Position numbers and translations under genes: made by a program. A stretch of DNA of 64,000 nucleotides from Arthrobacter sp. Marseille-P9274. Lineage in GTDB: Bacteria; Actinomycetota; Actinomycetes; Actinomycetales; Micrococcaceae. Below, piece after piece: positions 1-10,852 of the stretch. The notes beneath the pieces are model-generated. The model was not told the DNA's origin. It was given only the letters and a program-made list of their open reading frames with translations, and did not search any database. Each line of letters opens with the position of its first letter. Position 1 is the first letter of the stretch. The stretch is from NCBI RefSeq assembly GCF_946892675.1, contig NZ_CAMPOV010000001.1:2020033-2084032 (forward strand). Reading direction: 5' to 3'.

Positions 1-834
1 GACGACCACCAGCCGGCCCTCGTTCCGGATCACGCGCACCCGCGTGCCGTACATGTCGGAGAGGACGTCGGTGGTCATGACCTCTTCCGGGGTGCCAACG
101 CGGAACTGGCCACCGGCCAGGTAGAGCACGCGGTCGACATAATCGATGATCGGATTGATCTCGTGCGTGACGAAGACAACCGCCGTGTCGCTGCGGCGGC
201 GCTGCCCGTCGATCAGCGCGCTCACCGCCTGCTGGTGGTGCAGGTCCAGCGACAGCAGCGGCTCGTCGCAAAGGAGCACCCGCGGATCGGTGGCCAGGGC
301 CTGCGCCGCCCGGAGCCGCTGCTGTTCGCCGCCGGAGAGCATGCCCACCGGCACGTCCGCATATGCCGACGCGCCGACCACTTCGAGCAGTTCGTCGACC
401 CGCTGGCGGAAGGCGCGGCCCCTGAGCCGGATCCCCCAACGGTGCCCGTCCAGCCCCAGCCCCACGAGATCGCGCGCCCGCAGCGGGCTGCCCGCCCGGA
501 AAGCCTTCTGCTGCGGGATGTAGCCGATGTGGCGGCTGCCGGTCCTGACCCGGCGCCCGGCGATCAGGGCGGTCCCCGTGGTCAGCGGCTGCAGGCCGAG
601 CAGCACGCGGAGGAGGCTGGTCTTGCCCGAGCCATTGGGCCCCAGGACGGCCAGGAACTCCCCCGGGGCCACGCAGAGGTCGAGGTTTTCCCACAGGACC
701 CGGTCACCATAGGAAAGGCCGGCGCCGCGCAGCTCGATGGCCGCGGCGCCGGCGGTTACGGCCGCCGCTGCGCCTTCGACGGCGGATGCGGCTGCCGTAG
801 CGGCCTGCTGCCGGCCGCTCTCAGTCTCGGACAT
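1..834 (-). CDS. Metal (zinc-type) ABC transporter ATP-binding protein, partial
   Basis: This is the cytoplasmic ATPase of a metal-cation ABC importer, cut off by the left window edge. The ATG is at 834 and about 278 codons are present. Reverse-strand translation shows a Walker A motif GPNGSGKT near 630-655, a signature LSGGEQQR near 320-345, and a Walker B DEP followed by an H-loop (VTHE). The Ala-rich N-terminus before the ATPase fold is longer than usual. The start overlaps the 3' end of the binding-protein gene by 14 bp, so the two are co-transcribed and probably translationally coupled. The permease would be expected next, beyond the left edge. The zinc assignment rests on the His-rich partner and is an inference. 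Confidence 0.85.
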   Translation of the reverse strand, partial: MSETESGRQQAATAAASAVEGAAAAVTAGAAAIELRGAGLSYGDRVLWENLDLCVAPGEFLAVLGPNGSGKTSLLRVLLGLQPLTTGTALIAGRRVRTGSRHIGYIPQQKAFRAGSPLRARDLVGLGLDGHRWGIRLRGRAFRQRVDELLEVVGASAYADVPVGMLSGGEQQRLRAAQALATDPRVLLCDEPLLSLDLHHQQAVSALIDGQRRRSDTAVVFVTHEINPIIDYVDRVLYLAGGQFRVGTPEEVMTTDVLSDMYGTRVRVIRNEGRLVVV

Positions 835-1792
835 TGTCTTCGATGCTCTTGATATTGGCCGTCATCCAGGCCAGGTAGTCCTCGCCCTCCGGGAGTGTTT
901 CCGTGAAGACGACGACGGGAATCCCGGCCTGCTCCGCCGCCTTCCGCAGCTGCTGCGTCTGGCTCGACTCGGTTTGCTCGTTGTAGGCCAGGAACTCGAC
1001 CTCGCCGGGCTCGAGCAGGTCCATGGTCGCGCGCAGCGCGGTCGGCGGCGCGTCCGTGCCCTCCTCGACGGCCTCGATGAAGTCCGCCGGCGTACGGTTC
1101 TTGAGGCCCGCCGCGTCCAACAGATGCAGCGGGACCGGATCCGAGGCGGCAACGGCCGCTCCGGAAACCTTTGCGGCCACCTCGTCGAGCTGGCCCTGCA
1201 GCCCGTCAACGCTCTTCTGGAAGGCATCGGCGTTGGCGGTGAATTCGGCGGCGTGCTCCGGGTCCAGCGCCGCGAGCCGCTCCGCGATCTGCCCGGCGAC
1301 GGCGCCGGCAGTCGCAAGGTCGTACCAAACGTGTTCGTTGAACTCGCCGTGGTTGTGCCCCTCGTGCCCGGCAGCGGCCGGCTCCTCGGCGTGTTCCCCG
1401 TCCTCGGGAGCGCCTTCCACCTTCGACAGCCCGGCCGCCGTGATGATGAAGTCGTGGTCTTTGCCCGTGTCGTCCGCCAGCTGGTGCATGAAGGCGTCAT
1501 AGCCGCCGCCGTTCTCCACCAGCAGGTCGGCCCCGGAAATCGCCAGCTTGTCCCGCGCCGTCGCCTCGTACGAGTGCGGATCCTGCGACATCCGGTCGAT
1601 GATGGAGGTCACTTCGACCCGCTCGCCGCCGATCGTCTTGGCCAGGTCCCCGTACACGTTGGTGGAGGTGACGACCTCCACCAATCCCGCGCCGCCGCCG
1701 TCGTTAACCCCCGGTTCCGCCGAAGCGCAACCGGACAGGAACAACCCGGCCGCGGCGACGGCGGCAGTGGCGGCGAGGGACGGACGGCGCAT
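821..1792 (-). CDS. Zinc-type ABC transporter substrate-binding lipoprotein (ZnuA-like)
   Basis: This extracellular metal-binding lipoprotein (323 aa) belongs to the cluster 9 (ZnuA/TroA) family and delivers the cation to the membrane transporter. The signal peptide ends in a lipobox with Cys22 (LSGC). Likely metal ligands include His73 (DPHSY) and His154 (EHVWYD). An acidic, His-rich loop with His134, 143, 146 and 148 lies between them. Such loops are characteristic of zinc-specific members and absent from manganese-specific ones. The ATG is preceded by GAGG at suitable spacing. A 21-bp near-perfect palindrome lies about 60 bp upstream. A second, manganese-like system occurs at 18.2-20.8 kb. 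Confidence 0.9.
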   Translation of the reverse strand: MRRPSLAATAAVAAAGLFLSGCASAEPGVNDGGGAGLVEVVTSTNVYGDLAKTIGGERVEVTSIIDRMSQDPHSYEATARDKLAISGADLLVENGGGYDAFMHQLADDTGKDHDFIITAAGLSKVEGAPEDGEHAEEPAAAGHEGHNHGEFNEHVWYDLATAGAVAGQIAERLAALDPEHAAEFTANADAFQKSVDGLQGQLDEVAAKVSGAAVAASDPVPLHLLDAAGLKNRTPADFIEAVEEGTDAPPTALRATMDLLEPGEVEFLAYNEQTESSQTQQLRKAAEQAGIPVVVFTETLPEGEDYLAWMTANIKSIEDNVRD

Positions 1793-1850
1793 GGAAGAAA
1801 CCTCACTTGAGTATGCGAAAGCGGGACGGAAACCTGACCCAGTGTACCCC

Positions 1851-1871
1851 TAACGCGAACCGTTCGCATTA
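1851..1871. promoter_or_regulatory. 21-bp palindrome, candidate operator upstream of the zinc-type ABC genes
   Basis: The sequence reads TAAnGCGAACnGTTCGCnTTA on both strands, with mismatches only at the positions marked n. It lies about 60 bp upstream of the ZnuA-like start and just upstream of a TACACT -10-like hexamer (1841-1846, minus strand). There is no loop, so it is not a hairpin terminator. It does not match the Zur box I recall from Streptomyces or mycobacteria (TGAAAATnATTTTCA type). The cognate regulator is unknown. Confidence 0.45.
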
Positions 1872-1892
1872 CGCGCGGACGCCCCCTGCCGG

Positions 1893-2954
1893 TCAGGCGC
1901 CGGCCCTGCGCGCTCCGTGGTTCTGCGTGGTGTCGCGGATCTCGCCGACCAGCTCCTCCAGCACGTCCTCGAGGAACAGCACGCCCCGCGTCGTCCCGTC
2001 CGGCCCGATGACGCGGGCCAGATGGGAGCCCGTCCGCTGCATGACGGCCAGGGCGTCCTCGATTTCCTCGTCCACACCGAGGTTGGCAAGCGTGCGCACC
2101 TTCGTCAGCGGAATGGTGGACTCGTAGCGTTCCTCGGGGATCGTCATGACGTCCTTGAGGTGCAGGTAGCCCGTGAGGTTGTCCTCGGAGTCCGCGACGG
2201 CGAAGCGGGAGAACCCGGTCCGCCCCACCACGCGCTCGAATTCCGCAGGGGTGGTCTCGACGCCGATGGTCACCAGGTCCTTCAGCGGAACCATGGCGCT
2301 TTCCGCTGTCTGCCCGGAGAACTCCAGGGAGCTGGAAATCAGCCCCGCCTCGTCCTCCACCAGGCCATGCCGCGTGGATTCCTGCACGATGGACTGGACT
2401 TCCTCCAGCGTGAAGGTCGAGGTCACCTCGTCCTTGGGCTCAATCCGCATGGCCCGCAGGATGTGGTTGGCGCTCCAGTTCAGCGTGGCAATCACCGGCT
2501 TGACGATCCGGGAGACGAACACCAGCGGCGGAGCCAGCACCAGGGCCGCCTTGTCCGCCACGGACACCGAGATGTTTTTCGGCACCATTTCCCCGAGGGT
2601 CACGTGCAGGAACGTCACCAGCAGCAGTGCGATGACGAACGAGATCCCGTAGGAGACCTCGTGCGGGATGCCGAGCCAGGCCTCCAGGGGCAGGAGCAGC
2701 AGTTCCTTGATCGCAGGCTCGGCGACATTCAGGATCAGCAGCGAGCAGACCGTGATGCCCAGCTGCGCGCAAGCCAACATCAGGGAGACGTTCTCCATCG
2801 CCCACAGCGTGGTCTTGGCGCGCTTTGACCCGGCCTCGGCCAGCGGCTCGATCTGGCTGCGCCGGGCCGACATAACGGCGAACTCGGCGCCGACGAAGAA
2901 GGCGTTGCCAATCAGCAGCACCACCAGCCACACAATGCCCATGCCCGTGCTCAT
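1893..2954 (-). CDS. CNNM/CorC-like membrane protein (DUF21 plus CBS pair)
   Basis: A 353-residue inner-membrane protein of the hemolysin/CNNM (HlyC/CorC) family, whose members are linked to magnesium or cobalt efflux and tolerance. The N-terminus carries a DUF21 domain with hydrophobic segments at about residues 5-25, 60-80 and 95-120. A conserved ELVPK-like motif appears here as GEMVPKN. A pair of CBS domains fills roughly residues 205-340. It lacks the extra C-terminal CorC_HlyC domain found in its upstream neighbour, so it is the shorter paralogue. The start overlaps the upstream gene's stop by 4 bp (ATGA), indicating a two-gene operon. The transported ion cannot be told from sequence. 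Confidence 0.85.
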   Translation of the reverse strand: MSTGMGIVWLVVLLIGNAFFVGAEFAVMSARRSQIEPLAEAGSKRAKTTLWAMENVSLMLACAQLGITVCSLLILNVAEPAIKELLLLPLEAWLGIPHEVSYGISFVIALLLVTFLHVTLGEMVPKNISVSVADKAALVLAPPLVFVSRIVKPVIATLNWSANHILRAMRIEPKDEVTSTFTLEEVQSIVQESTRHGLVEDEAGLISSSLEFSGQTAESAMVPLKDLVTIGVETTPAEFERVVGRTGFSRFAVADSEDNLTGYLHLKDVMTIPEERYESTIPLTKVRTLANLGVDEEIEDALAVMQRTGSHLARVIGPDGTTRGVLFLEDVLEELVGEIRDTTQNHGARRAGA

Positions 2955-4324
2955 CGCAGGCCCCCTTCGGCGACGGCGTTGCCCGGCACGGCCGGACGCT
3001 GCGGAGCGATGTGCATCGCCGGCGAACCGACGGCCTCGGGCACGAAGCGGACGCGGTCGATCCGTCGCCCGTCCATTCGTTCGACCTCCAGCTCTCCGCC
3101 GGAGACCGGGACGCGGTCGCCGACGACGGCAATCCGGCCCAGCTCGCTCATGATGTAGCCGCCCACGGTCTCGTAGCCGGCCTCATCAGGGACGCTGAGC
3201 AGCGGAATCTGTTCCGTGACTTCGTCCGGACGCATCAGGCCTGGGAAGTACCAGTCCCCCTGCGCGCTTTGCAGCACGCCGGGCTTGACCCGATCATGTT
3301 CGTCCGAGACCTCACCGACGATCTCCTCCACGAGGTCTTCAAGCGTGACGACGCCGGCGGTACCGCCGTATTCGTCCAGCACCACGGCGAACTGCAGGTG
3401 GGAGGCCCGCAGCTCGGAGAGCAGGGAGTCCAGGTGGACCGTCTCGGGCACGCGCAGGACCTCGGTCATGATCGTCGCGGCGTCGAGTTCCTGCCGCTTC
3501 TGCCGCGGCACCGCGATGGCCTTCTTGATATGGGCCACGCCGCGGACGTCATCCTGCGAGTCGCCCAGGATCGGGAACCGCGAGAAGCCGGTGCGCCGCG
3601 CGGCGGCCACCAGGTCCTCGACGGAGTCGTCCGCCTGGATGAACTCCACCCGGATTCGGGGAGTCATCACGTCCGCCGCCGTCCGGCCGGAAAAGACCAG
3701 CGTCCGGGAGAGGAAGTTGGCGGTCCCGGCATCAAGCGTGCCCATCTCCGCGGAGCGGCGCACCAGCGATGCCAGCTCCGACGGCGTGCGCGCGCCGGAC
3801 AGTTCCTCTTTCGCCTCCAGCCCGAAGAGGTGCAGGACCTTGTTGGAGAAGCCGTTGAGCAGCACGATCGCCGGCTTGAAAACGGCGGTGAAGAGCAACT
3901 GCGGCCGCGCCACGGCCTTGCCGATCACCATCGGCAGGGCAATCGAGGCGTTCTTGGGGACCAGCTCGCCGATCAGCATGGAGAGCAACGTGGCGACGGT
4001 CATCGCGATCACGGCGGCGAGCGGCCGGACTGCCGCGTCCGGCAGTCCGAGGGCCGCCAGCGGCGCGCGCAGCAGGGAACTGATGGCCGGCTCCAGCAGG
4101 AAACCGGTCAGCAGCGTGGTCAGGGTGATGCCCAGCTGGCAGCTGGAGAGCTGGGTCGACAGGGACTTCAGGCACTTCATCAGCGGCACAGCGCCCTTTT
4201 CGCCGCGGTCGACGGCGCGTTGCACCGCCGGCTGGTCGAGCGCAACCAGGGCGAATTCGACGGCCACGAAGAAGCCTGTGCCGAGGATCAGCAGCAGCCC
4301 TGCAAGGATTTGGATCCATTCCAT
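2951..4324 (-). CDS. CNNM/CorC-like membrane protein with CorC_HlyC C-terminal domain
   Basis: The 457-residue longer paralogue of the downstream gene. It has an N-terminal DUF21 membrane domain (hydrophobic segments at about 5-25, 65-90 and 100-125, with GELVPKN), then a CBS pair (about 220-340). The CBS region ends in the conserved VVLDEYGGTAGVVTLEDL block. A C-terminal CorC_HlyC domain follows (about 355-440), containing VGGYIMSELGRI. Family members are implicated in Mg2+ or Co2+ homeostasis; the substrate here is an inference. It is the first gene of the pair, starting 241 bp from the 3' end of guaB1, and its stop overlaps the next start by 4 bp. Confidence 0.87.
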   Translation of the reverse strand: MEWIQILAGLLLILGTGFFVAVEFALVALDQPAVQRAVDRGEKGAVPLMKCLKSLSTQLSSCQLGITLTTLLTGFLLEPAISSLLRAPLAALGLPDAAVRPLAAVIAMTVATLLSMLIGELVPKNASIALPMVIGKAVARPQLLFTAVFKPAIVLLNGFSNKVLHLFGLEAKEELSGARTPSELASLVRRSAEMGTLDAGTANFLSRTLVFSGRTAADVMTPRIRVEFIQADDSVEDLVAAARRTGFSRFPILGDSQDDVRGVAHIKKAIAVPRQKRQELDAATIMTEVLRVPETVHLDSLLSELRASHLQFAVVLDEYGGTAGVVTLEDLVEEIVGEVSDEHDRVKPGVLQSAQGDWYFPGLMRPDEVTEQIPLLSVPDEAGYETVGGYIMSELGRIAVVGDRVPVSGGELEVERMDGRRIDRVRFVPEAVGSPAMHIAPQRPAVPGNAVAEGGLR

Positions 4325-4565
4325 CAGCGCACCGCCGTCAGAAGGGCGTGCCGCTGGTTTCCGGGAAGGGCCCCCGGAGGCCGGTCATCAGAGCCCGGAC
4401 TAGAGGGCTCCTGTCCGGCTGCGGAAGCAGCGGGTAGGCAATGGGAGGTACGGGAGCGGGGGCAGCCGGTGCTGGGCGGGACTGCGCGGTGCCAAGACCT
4501 GGCGACTGCAGAACCCACGGACCGGCATCTAGAATTGCTGTCCATCGCTTCCAAGATTAGCAGGG

Positions 4566-6328
<1,763 letters not shown>

Positions 6329-9300
6329 GTGCCAGAGCATCCCAAGCTTCGTCTACCCGAGGAATTCGGTGGTAACGAATGGCTCGTCGACGAAATCTAC
6401 GAGCAGTACCTCCAGGACAAGAATTCCGTGGACAAGAAATGGTGGAGCATCTTCGAAAATGCGGGCGCGGCTTCGCCGGAGAACGGCAGCGCCCCGCAGC
6501 GCAAGCAGGCCGAACCGAGCACGACGACCGCCGAGCTGCCCGTGGTGAAGCCTGCCAGCGGCACGCAGCCGTCCGCAGGTTCCGTGGCCCAGGACCGCGG
6601 CGCGGCCAAGCACATCCCGGCCGATGCGAAGCCGGCCCCGAACACCTCCAAGGACAAGGCCGAACCGGCTGCCGCCCCGAAGCCAGCCGCCGCCCCGAAG
6701 ACCGCCCCCATCCCGGCGCAGCTTCCTAAATCCGCGCCCAGCGCCGTTTCCGAGGAAGACACGGTTTCCGTGCTGCGCGGACCGGCCAAGGCGATCGCCA
6801 CCAACATGGACCAGAGCCTTTCCGTCCCGACGGCGACCACGGTCCGCGCCGTGCCGGCCAAGCTGCTGATCGACAACCGCCTGGTCATCAACTCCAACCT
6901 CGCCCGCGCCCGGGGCGGCAAGGTGTCCTTCACGCACCTGATCGGTTACGCCGTGGTCAAGGCGCTGGGGCAATTCCCCAGCCAGAACGTCCACTACGAC
7001 GAGGTCGACGGCAAGCCCGTCGCCGTGCAGCCGGCCCACGTGAACTTCGGCATTGCGATCGACATGCCCAAGCCGGACGGCTCACGCCTGCTGGTCGTGC
7101 CGAACATCAAGAAGGCCGAGACGCTCAACTTCTCCGAGTTCTGGCACACCTACGAAGACCTGGTCAAGCGCGCCCGCAACGGCAAGCTGACCGCTGACGA
7201 CTACGCCGGCACCACCGCGTCGCTGACCAACCCCGGCGGCATCGGCACCGTGCACTCCGTGCCGCGCCTCTCCAAGGGCCAGGCCACCATCGTGGGCGTC
7301 GGCGCCCTCGAGTACCCCGCCGAGTTCCGCGGCGCCAGCGAGAAGACGATCGCGGCCCAGGGCGTCGGCAAGATCATCACGCTGACCTCGACCTACGACC
7401 ACCGCGTCATCCAGGGCGCAGGCTCGGGCGAGTTCCTGCGCCTGGTCGAGTCCCTGCTGCTCGGCGACCAGGACTTCTACGACGAGATCTTCGAGGCCCT
7501 GCGCATCCCCTACGAGCCGGTGCGCTGGCATCCCGACAACCAGGTGGACGTCGAGCTGCAGGTCAACAAGATCGCCCGGATCCAGCAGCTGATCCACGCC
7601 TACCGCGTGCGCGGCCACCTCATGGCGGATACCAACCCGCTGGAGTACGTCCAGCGCAAGCACCCGGACCTGGACATCAACACCTACGGCCTGACGCTGT
7701 GGGACCTGGACCGCGAATGGGTCACCGGAGGCTTCGGCGGCAAGAGCCGGCTGAAGCTGCGCGACATCCTCGGCGTCCTGCGCGATGCCTACTGCCGCAC
7801 CACCGGTGTCGAGTACATGCACATCCAGGATCCGGCGGAACGCGAATGGTTCCAGAACGAACTGGAACGGCCCTACGCCAAGCCGAGCCGTGAAGAGCAG
7901 CTGCGCGTCCTGGGCAAGCTCAACGCCGCGGAAGCCTTCGAGACCTTCCTGCAGACCAAGTTCGTGGGCCAGAAGCGCTTCTCGCTCGAGGGCGGCGAGT
8001 CGCTCATCCCGCTGCTGGACGCCGTCATCTCCGACGCCGCCGACGACGGGCTCGACGAGGTAGCCATCGGCATGGCGCACCGCGGCCGCCTGAACGTGCT
8101 CACCAACATCGCGGGCAAGACCTACGCCCAAGTGTTCCGCGAGTTCGAGGGAACCCAGGATCCGCGCAGCGTCCAGGGCTCCGGCGACGTCAAGTACCAC
8201 CTGGGCACCGAAGGCACCTTCACCTCGGACAACGGCAACGAGACCAAGGTCTACCTGGCCGCCAACCCGTCCCACCTGGAGGCGGTGGACCCCGTCCTCG
8301 AGGGCGTGGTCCGGGCCAAGCAGGACCGGCTGGACCGCGGCGACGGCGCGTTCCCCGTGCTGCCCATCATGGTGCACGGCGACGCTGCCTTCGCGGGCCA
8401 GGGTGTCGTGGCCGAGACGCTGAACCTCTCGCAGCTCCGCGGCTACCGCACCGGCGGCACCGTCCACGTCATCGTCAACAACCAGGTCGGCTTCACCACG
8501 TCGCCGCACGCCTCGCGGTCCTCCGTGTACTCCACGGACGTGGCGAAGATGATCCAGGCTCCGGTCTTCCACGTCAACGGGGATGATCCGGAGGCCGTGG
8601 TCCGCGTGGCCCAGCTGGCTTACCGCTTCCGCGAGCGGTTCCACAAGGATGTCATCATCGACCTGGTCTGCTACCGCCGCCGCGGGCACAACGAGGGCGA
8701 CGACCCCTCGATGACCCAGCCGATGATGTACAACCTGATCGAGGCCAAGCGCTCCACGCGCAAGCTCTACACCGAAGCACTGGTGGGACGCGGCGACATC
8801 ACGCAGGAGGAGGCCGACCAGGCCCTGCGCGACTACCAGGAACGGCTGGAGCGTGTCTTCGCAGAGACCCACGCGGCCCAGACCTCGCCGATTCCGGTGG
8901 TCACCAAGGACTCCTCCCCGATTTCGGATCTGGAGCGTCCGTTGTCGCAGCAGGCCGAGGACACCACGAACGTCCCGGCCAGCACCGCGGTCAGCGGCGA
9001 AGTCATGGCGCGCATCGGCAAGGCGCATTTGGAAATTCCGGAGGACTTCACCATCCACCCGAAGCTGAAGGCCTTGTTGGAGAAGCGCGAGCAGATGTCC
9101 CGCGAAGGCGGCATCGACTGGGGCTTCGGCGAAATCGCTGCCTTCGGCTCGCTGCTCCTGGAAGGCGTCCCTGTCCGCCTGGCCGGGCAGGACTCGCGCC
9201 GCGGTACCTTCGTGCAGCGCCACGCCGTCCTGCATGACCGCGCCACCGGCGCCGAATGGACTCCGCTGACCAGGCTGAGCCCGGACCAGGCCAAGCTCTG

Positions 9301-10135
9301 GATCTACGACTCGCTGCTGTCCGAATACGCGGCCATGGGCTTCGAATACGGCTACTCCGTCGAGCGCCCTGACGCCCTGGTGCTCTGGGAAGCGCAGTTC
9401 GGCGACTTCGTCAACGGCGCCCAGACCGTCATCGACGAGTTCATCTCCTCCGCCGAGCAGAAGTGGGGCCAGCGTTCCTCGCTGGTGCTGATGCTGCCGC
9501 ACGGGTACGAAGGACAGGGCCCTGACCACTCCTCCGCACGCATCGAACGCTTCCTGCAGATGTGCGCCGAAGACAACATGGTCGTCGCCAACCCGACCAC
9601 CCCGGCGTCGCACTTCCACCTGCTGCGCCGCCAGGCGTACGCTCGCCCGCGCAAGCCGCTGATCATCTTCACTCCCAAGCAGCTGCTGCGCCTGAAGGCG
9701 GCGGCGTCCAAGGTTGAGGACTTCACCGAGGGCTCGTTCCGCAAGGTCATCCCGGAGGTCCAGGACCTGAATCCGGCCGAGGTCGACCGCATCGTGCTGG
9801 TCTCCGGACGCCTCTACTACGATCTGCTCGCGGCGCGGCAGAAGAGCTCCGACACTAAGACCGCCCTGGTCCGTGTCGAGCAGCTCTACCCGATGCCGGT
9901 CGAGGAGATCAAGGCGGAGCTTGAAAAGTACCCGAACGCGGAAATCGTCTGGGCGCAGGATGAACCGGCCAACCAGGGACCGTGGCCGTTCATGGGGCTG
10001 CACCTGCCGCAGCAGCTGGACCGCAGCATGCGGCTGGTCTCGCGTCCGGCCTCGGCCGCCACGTCGACCGGCTCGGCCAAGCGCCACGCTGTTGAGCAGG
10101 ACGTCCTCGTCAAGAAGGTCTTCGAGCGCAAGTAA
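6329..10135 (+). CDS. kgd: Multifunctional 2-oxoglutarate dehydrogenase E1/E2 (Kgd/OdhA)
   Basis: A TCA-cycle enzyme of 1268 aa that fuses an E2o succinyltransferase core to a ThDP-dependent E1o decarboxylase, as in mycobacterial Kgd and corynebacterial OdhA. The N-terminal helix (about 1-45) matches the E1 subunit-binding segment. A long Ala/Pro/Lys-rich linker follows (about 46-145). The acyltransferase domain has its catalytic motif DHRV at 357-360 (His358), and the E1 part has GMAHRGRLNVL and a ThDP-binding GDAAFAGQG from residue 684. No lipoyl domain is present, as usual for this family, so lipoyl groups must come from a separate E2 protein. GTG at 6329 is preceded by GGAAGAGG. In relatives, activity is controlled by the FHA protein GarA/OdhI, which is not in this window. 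Confidence 0.96.
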   Translation: MPEHPKLRLPEEFGGNEWLVDEIYEQYLQDKNSVDKKWWSIFENAGAASPENGSAPQRKQAEPSTTTAELPVVKPASGTQPSAGSVAQDRGAAKHIPADAKPAPNTSKDKAEPAAAPKPAAAPKTAPIPAQLPKSAPSAVSEEDTVSVLRGPAKAIATNMDQSLSVPTATTVRAVPAKLLIDNRLVINSNLARARGGKVSFTHLIGYAVVKALGQFPSQNVHYDEVDGKPVAVQPAHVNFGIAIDMPKPDGSRLLVVPNIKKAETLNFSEFWHTYEDLVKRARNGKLTADDYAGTTASLTNPGGIGTVHSVPRLSKGQATIVGVGALEYPAEFRGASEKTIAAQGVGKIITLTSTYDHRVIQGAGSGEFLRLVESLLLGDQDFYDEIFEALRIPYEPVRWHPDNQVDVELQVNKIARIQQLIHAYRVRGHLMADTNPLEYVQRKHPDLDINTYGLTLWDLDREWVTGGFGGKSRLKLRDILGVLRDAYCRTTGVEYMHIQDPAEREWFQNELERPYAKPSREEQLRVLGKLNAAEAFETFLQTKFVGQKRFSLEGGESLIPLLDAVISDAADDGLDEVAIGMAHRGRLNVLTNIAGKTYAQVFREFEGTQDPRSVQGSGDVKYHLGTEGTFTSDNGNETKVYLAANPSHLEAVDPVLEGVVRAKQDRLDRGDGAFPVLPIMVHGDAAFAGQGVVAETLNLSQLRGYRTGGTVHVIVNNQVGFTTSPHASRSSVYSTDVAKMIQAPVFHVNGDDPEAVVRVAQLAYRFRERFHKDVIIDLVCYRRRGHNEGDDPSMTQPMMYNLIEAKRSTRKLYTEALVGRGDITQEEADQALRDYQERLERVFAETHAAQTSPIPVVTKDSSPISDLERPLSQQAEDTTNVPASTAVSGEVMARIGKAHLEIPEDFTIHPKLKALLEKREQMSREGGIDWGFGEIAAFGSLLLEGVPVRLAGQDSRRGTFVQRHAVLHDRATGAEWTPLTRLSPDQAKLWIYDSLLSEYAAMGFEYGYSVERPDALVLWEAQFGDFVNGAQTVIDEFISSAEQKWGQRSSLVLMLPHGYEGQGPDHSSARIERFLQMCAEDNMVVANPTTPASHFHLLRRQAYARPRKPLIIFTPKQLLRLKAAASKVEDFTEGSFRKVIPEVQDLNPAEVDRIVLVSGRLYYDLLAARQKSSDTKTALVRVEQLYPMPVEEIKAELEKYPNAEIVWAQDEPANQGPWPFMGLHLPQQLDRSMRLVSRPASAATSTGSAKRHAVEQDVLVKKVFERK

Positions 10136-10145
10136 GTAAGATGTG

Positions 10146-10182
10146 GGGTGGGGTGCCCAGGCACCCCACCCTCTTGCTTTTA
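10146..10182 (+). terminator. Intrinsic terminator after kgd
   Basis: A perfect 12-bp inverted repeat (10146-10157 with 10160-10171, GGGTGGGGTGCC and its complement) is followed by a T-rich run (CTTGCTTTT). It starts 10 bp after the kgd stop and separates kgd from the following gene. Confidence 0.85.
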
Positions 10183-10217
10183 AGCAGCCGCCGGCCGAAT
10201 CAACCAGAAAGCATCCC

Positions 10218-10817
10218 GTGGAGCAACGCAGAATCAGGATCGCCGCTGTCGGCGACGAACTTCTAGCCGGTATGGGCGACCAGCGCGCGCTGGGATGGCT
10301 CGGGCGCACCCTGGCTCGGACCAATCCCTCCCCCGCGACCCTGGAGACCTTCACGCTGGCCTCGCCCAACGAAGGCACCGAGGAGCTCGCCGGCCGATGG
10401 CTGCAGGAAGCCGGCCGGCGTTTCGACGACGGCTACGAGAACCGGCTGGTCATCGGTCTTTCCGACCGCGATCTTGACCTGGATTTGACCACCGCCCGGA
10501 GCCGGCTGAACCTGGCGAACATCCTCGACGGCGCCGCACAGCTGAGCATCAAGGTGTTCGTGGTCGGCCCGCCGCCCGGCCTGGACGCGGCCCGCAACCA
10601 GCGCCTGGCCGAGCTTTCCGCAGCCTTCGCGGACGTCACTACGCGCCGCAAGCACGTCTACGTGGACACCTTCACGCCGCTGCTCAACCACGAACAGTGG
10701 CGGACCGACCTCGCGGCAAACGGCGGTCTTCCCGGACAGGCCGGCTATGGCCTGATGGCATGGCTGGTGCTGCACCGCGGCTGGTACCACTGGCTCGAGC
10801 TGCCGGAGCCGTCCTAA
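10218..10817 (+). CDS. SGNH/GDSL-like protein lacking catalytic residues
   Basis: A cytosolic-looking protein of 199 aa with the outline of the SGNH hydrolase fold but none of its catalytic signatures. Block I reads AVGDELLAG, with Glu in place of the nucleophilic Ser of GDSxxxG. The block III region reads LSDRDLD with no GxND. Block V has GLPGQAGYG instead of DxxHPxxxG. A pseudoenzyme or binding role is therefore more likely than esterase activity. GTG 10218 is chosen because it begins the conserved core, although its ribosome-binding site (AGAAAG) is weak. The gene is isolated from kgd by a strong terminator. Confidence 0.7.
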   Translation: MEQRRIRIAAVGDELLAGMGDQRALGWLGRTLARTNPSPATLETFTLASPNEGTEELAGRWLQEAGRRFDDGYENRLVIGLSDRDLDLDLTTARSRLNLANILDGAAQLSIKVFVVGPPPGLDAARNQRLAELSAAFADVTTRRKHVYVDTFTPLLNHEQWRTDLAANGGLPGQAGYGLMAWLVLHRGWYHWLELPEPS

Positions 10818-10843
10818 GGGCCCGGCCCGAGGCCCCCGGGCCC
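10818..10843. terminator. Hairpin between convergent genes
   Basis: GGGCCCGG (10818-10825) pairs with CCGGGCCC (10836-10843) across a 10-nt loop in the 35-bp gap between two convergent genes. There is no T tract on either strand, so a terminator role is tentative. Confidence 0.4.
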
Positions 10844-10852
10844 GGAGCCGGG

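Noticed and set aside
7082-10378. A 1098-codon open frame on the strand opposite kgd
   Set aside because: It mirrors the kgd reading frame, has no recognisable domains, and its composition (His, Arg, Gly and Val-rich) is typical of antisense frames in GC-rich genes.
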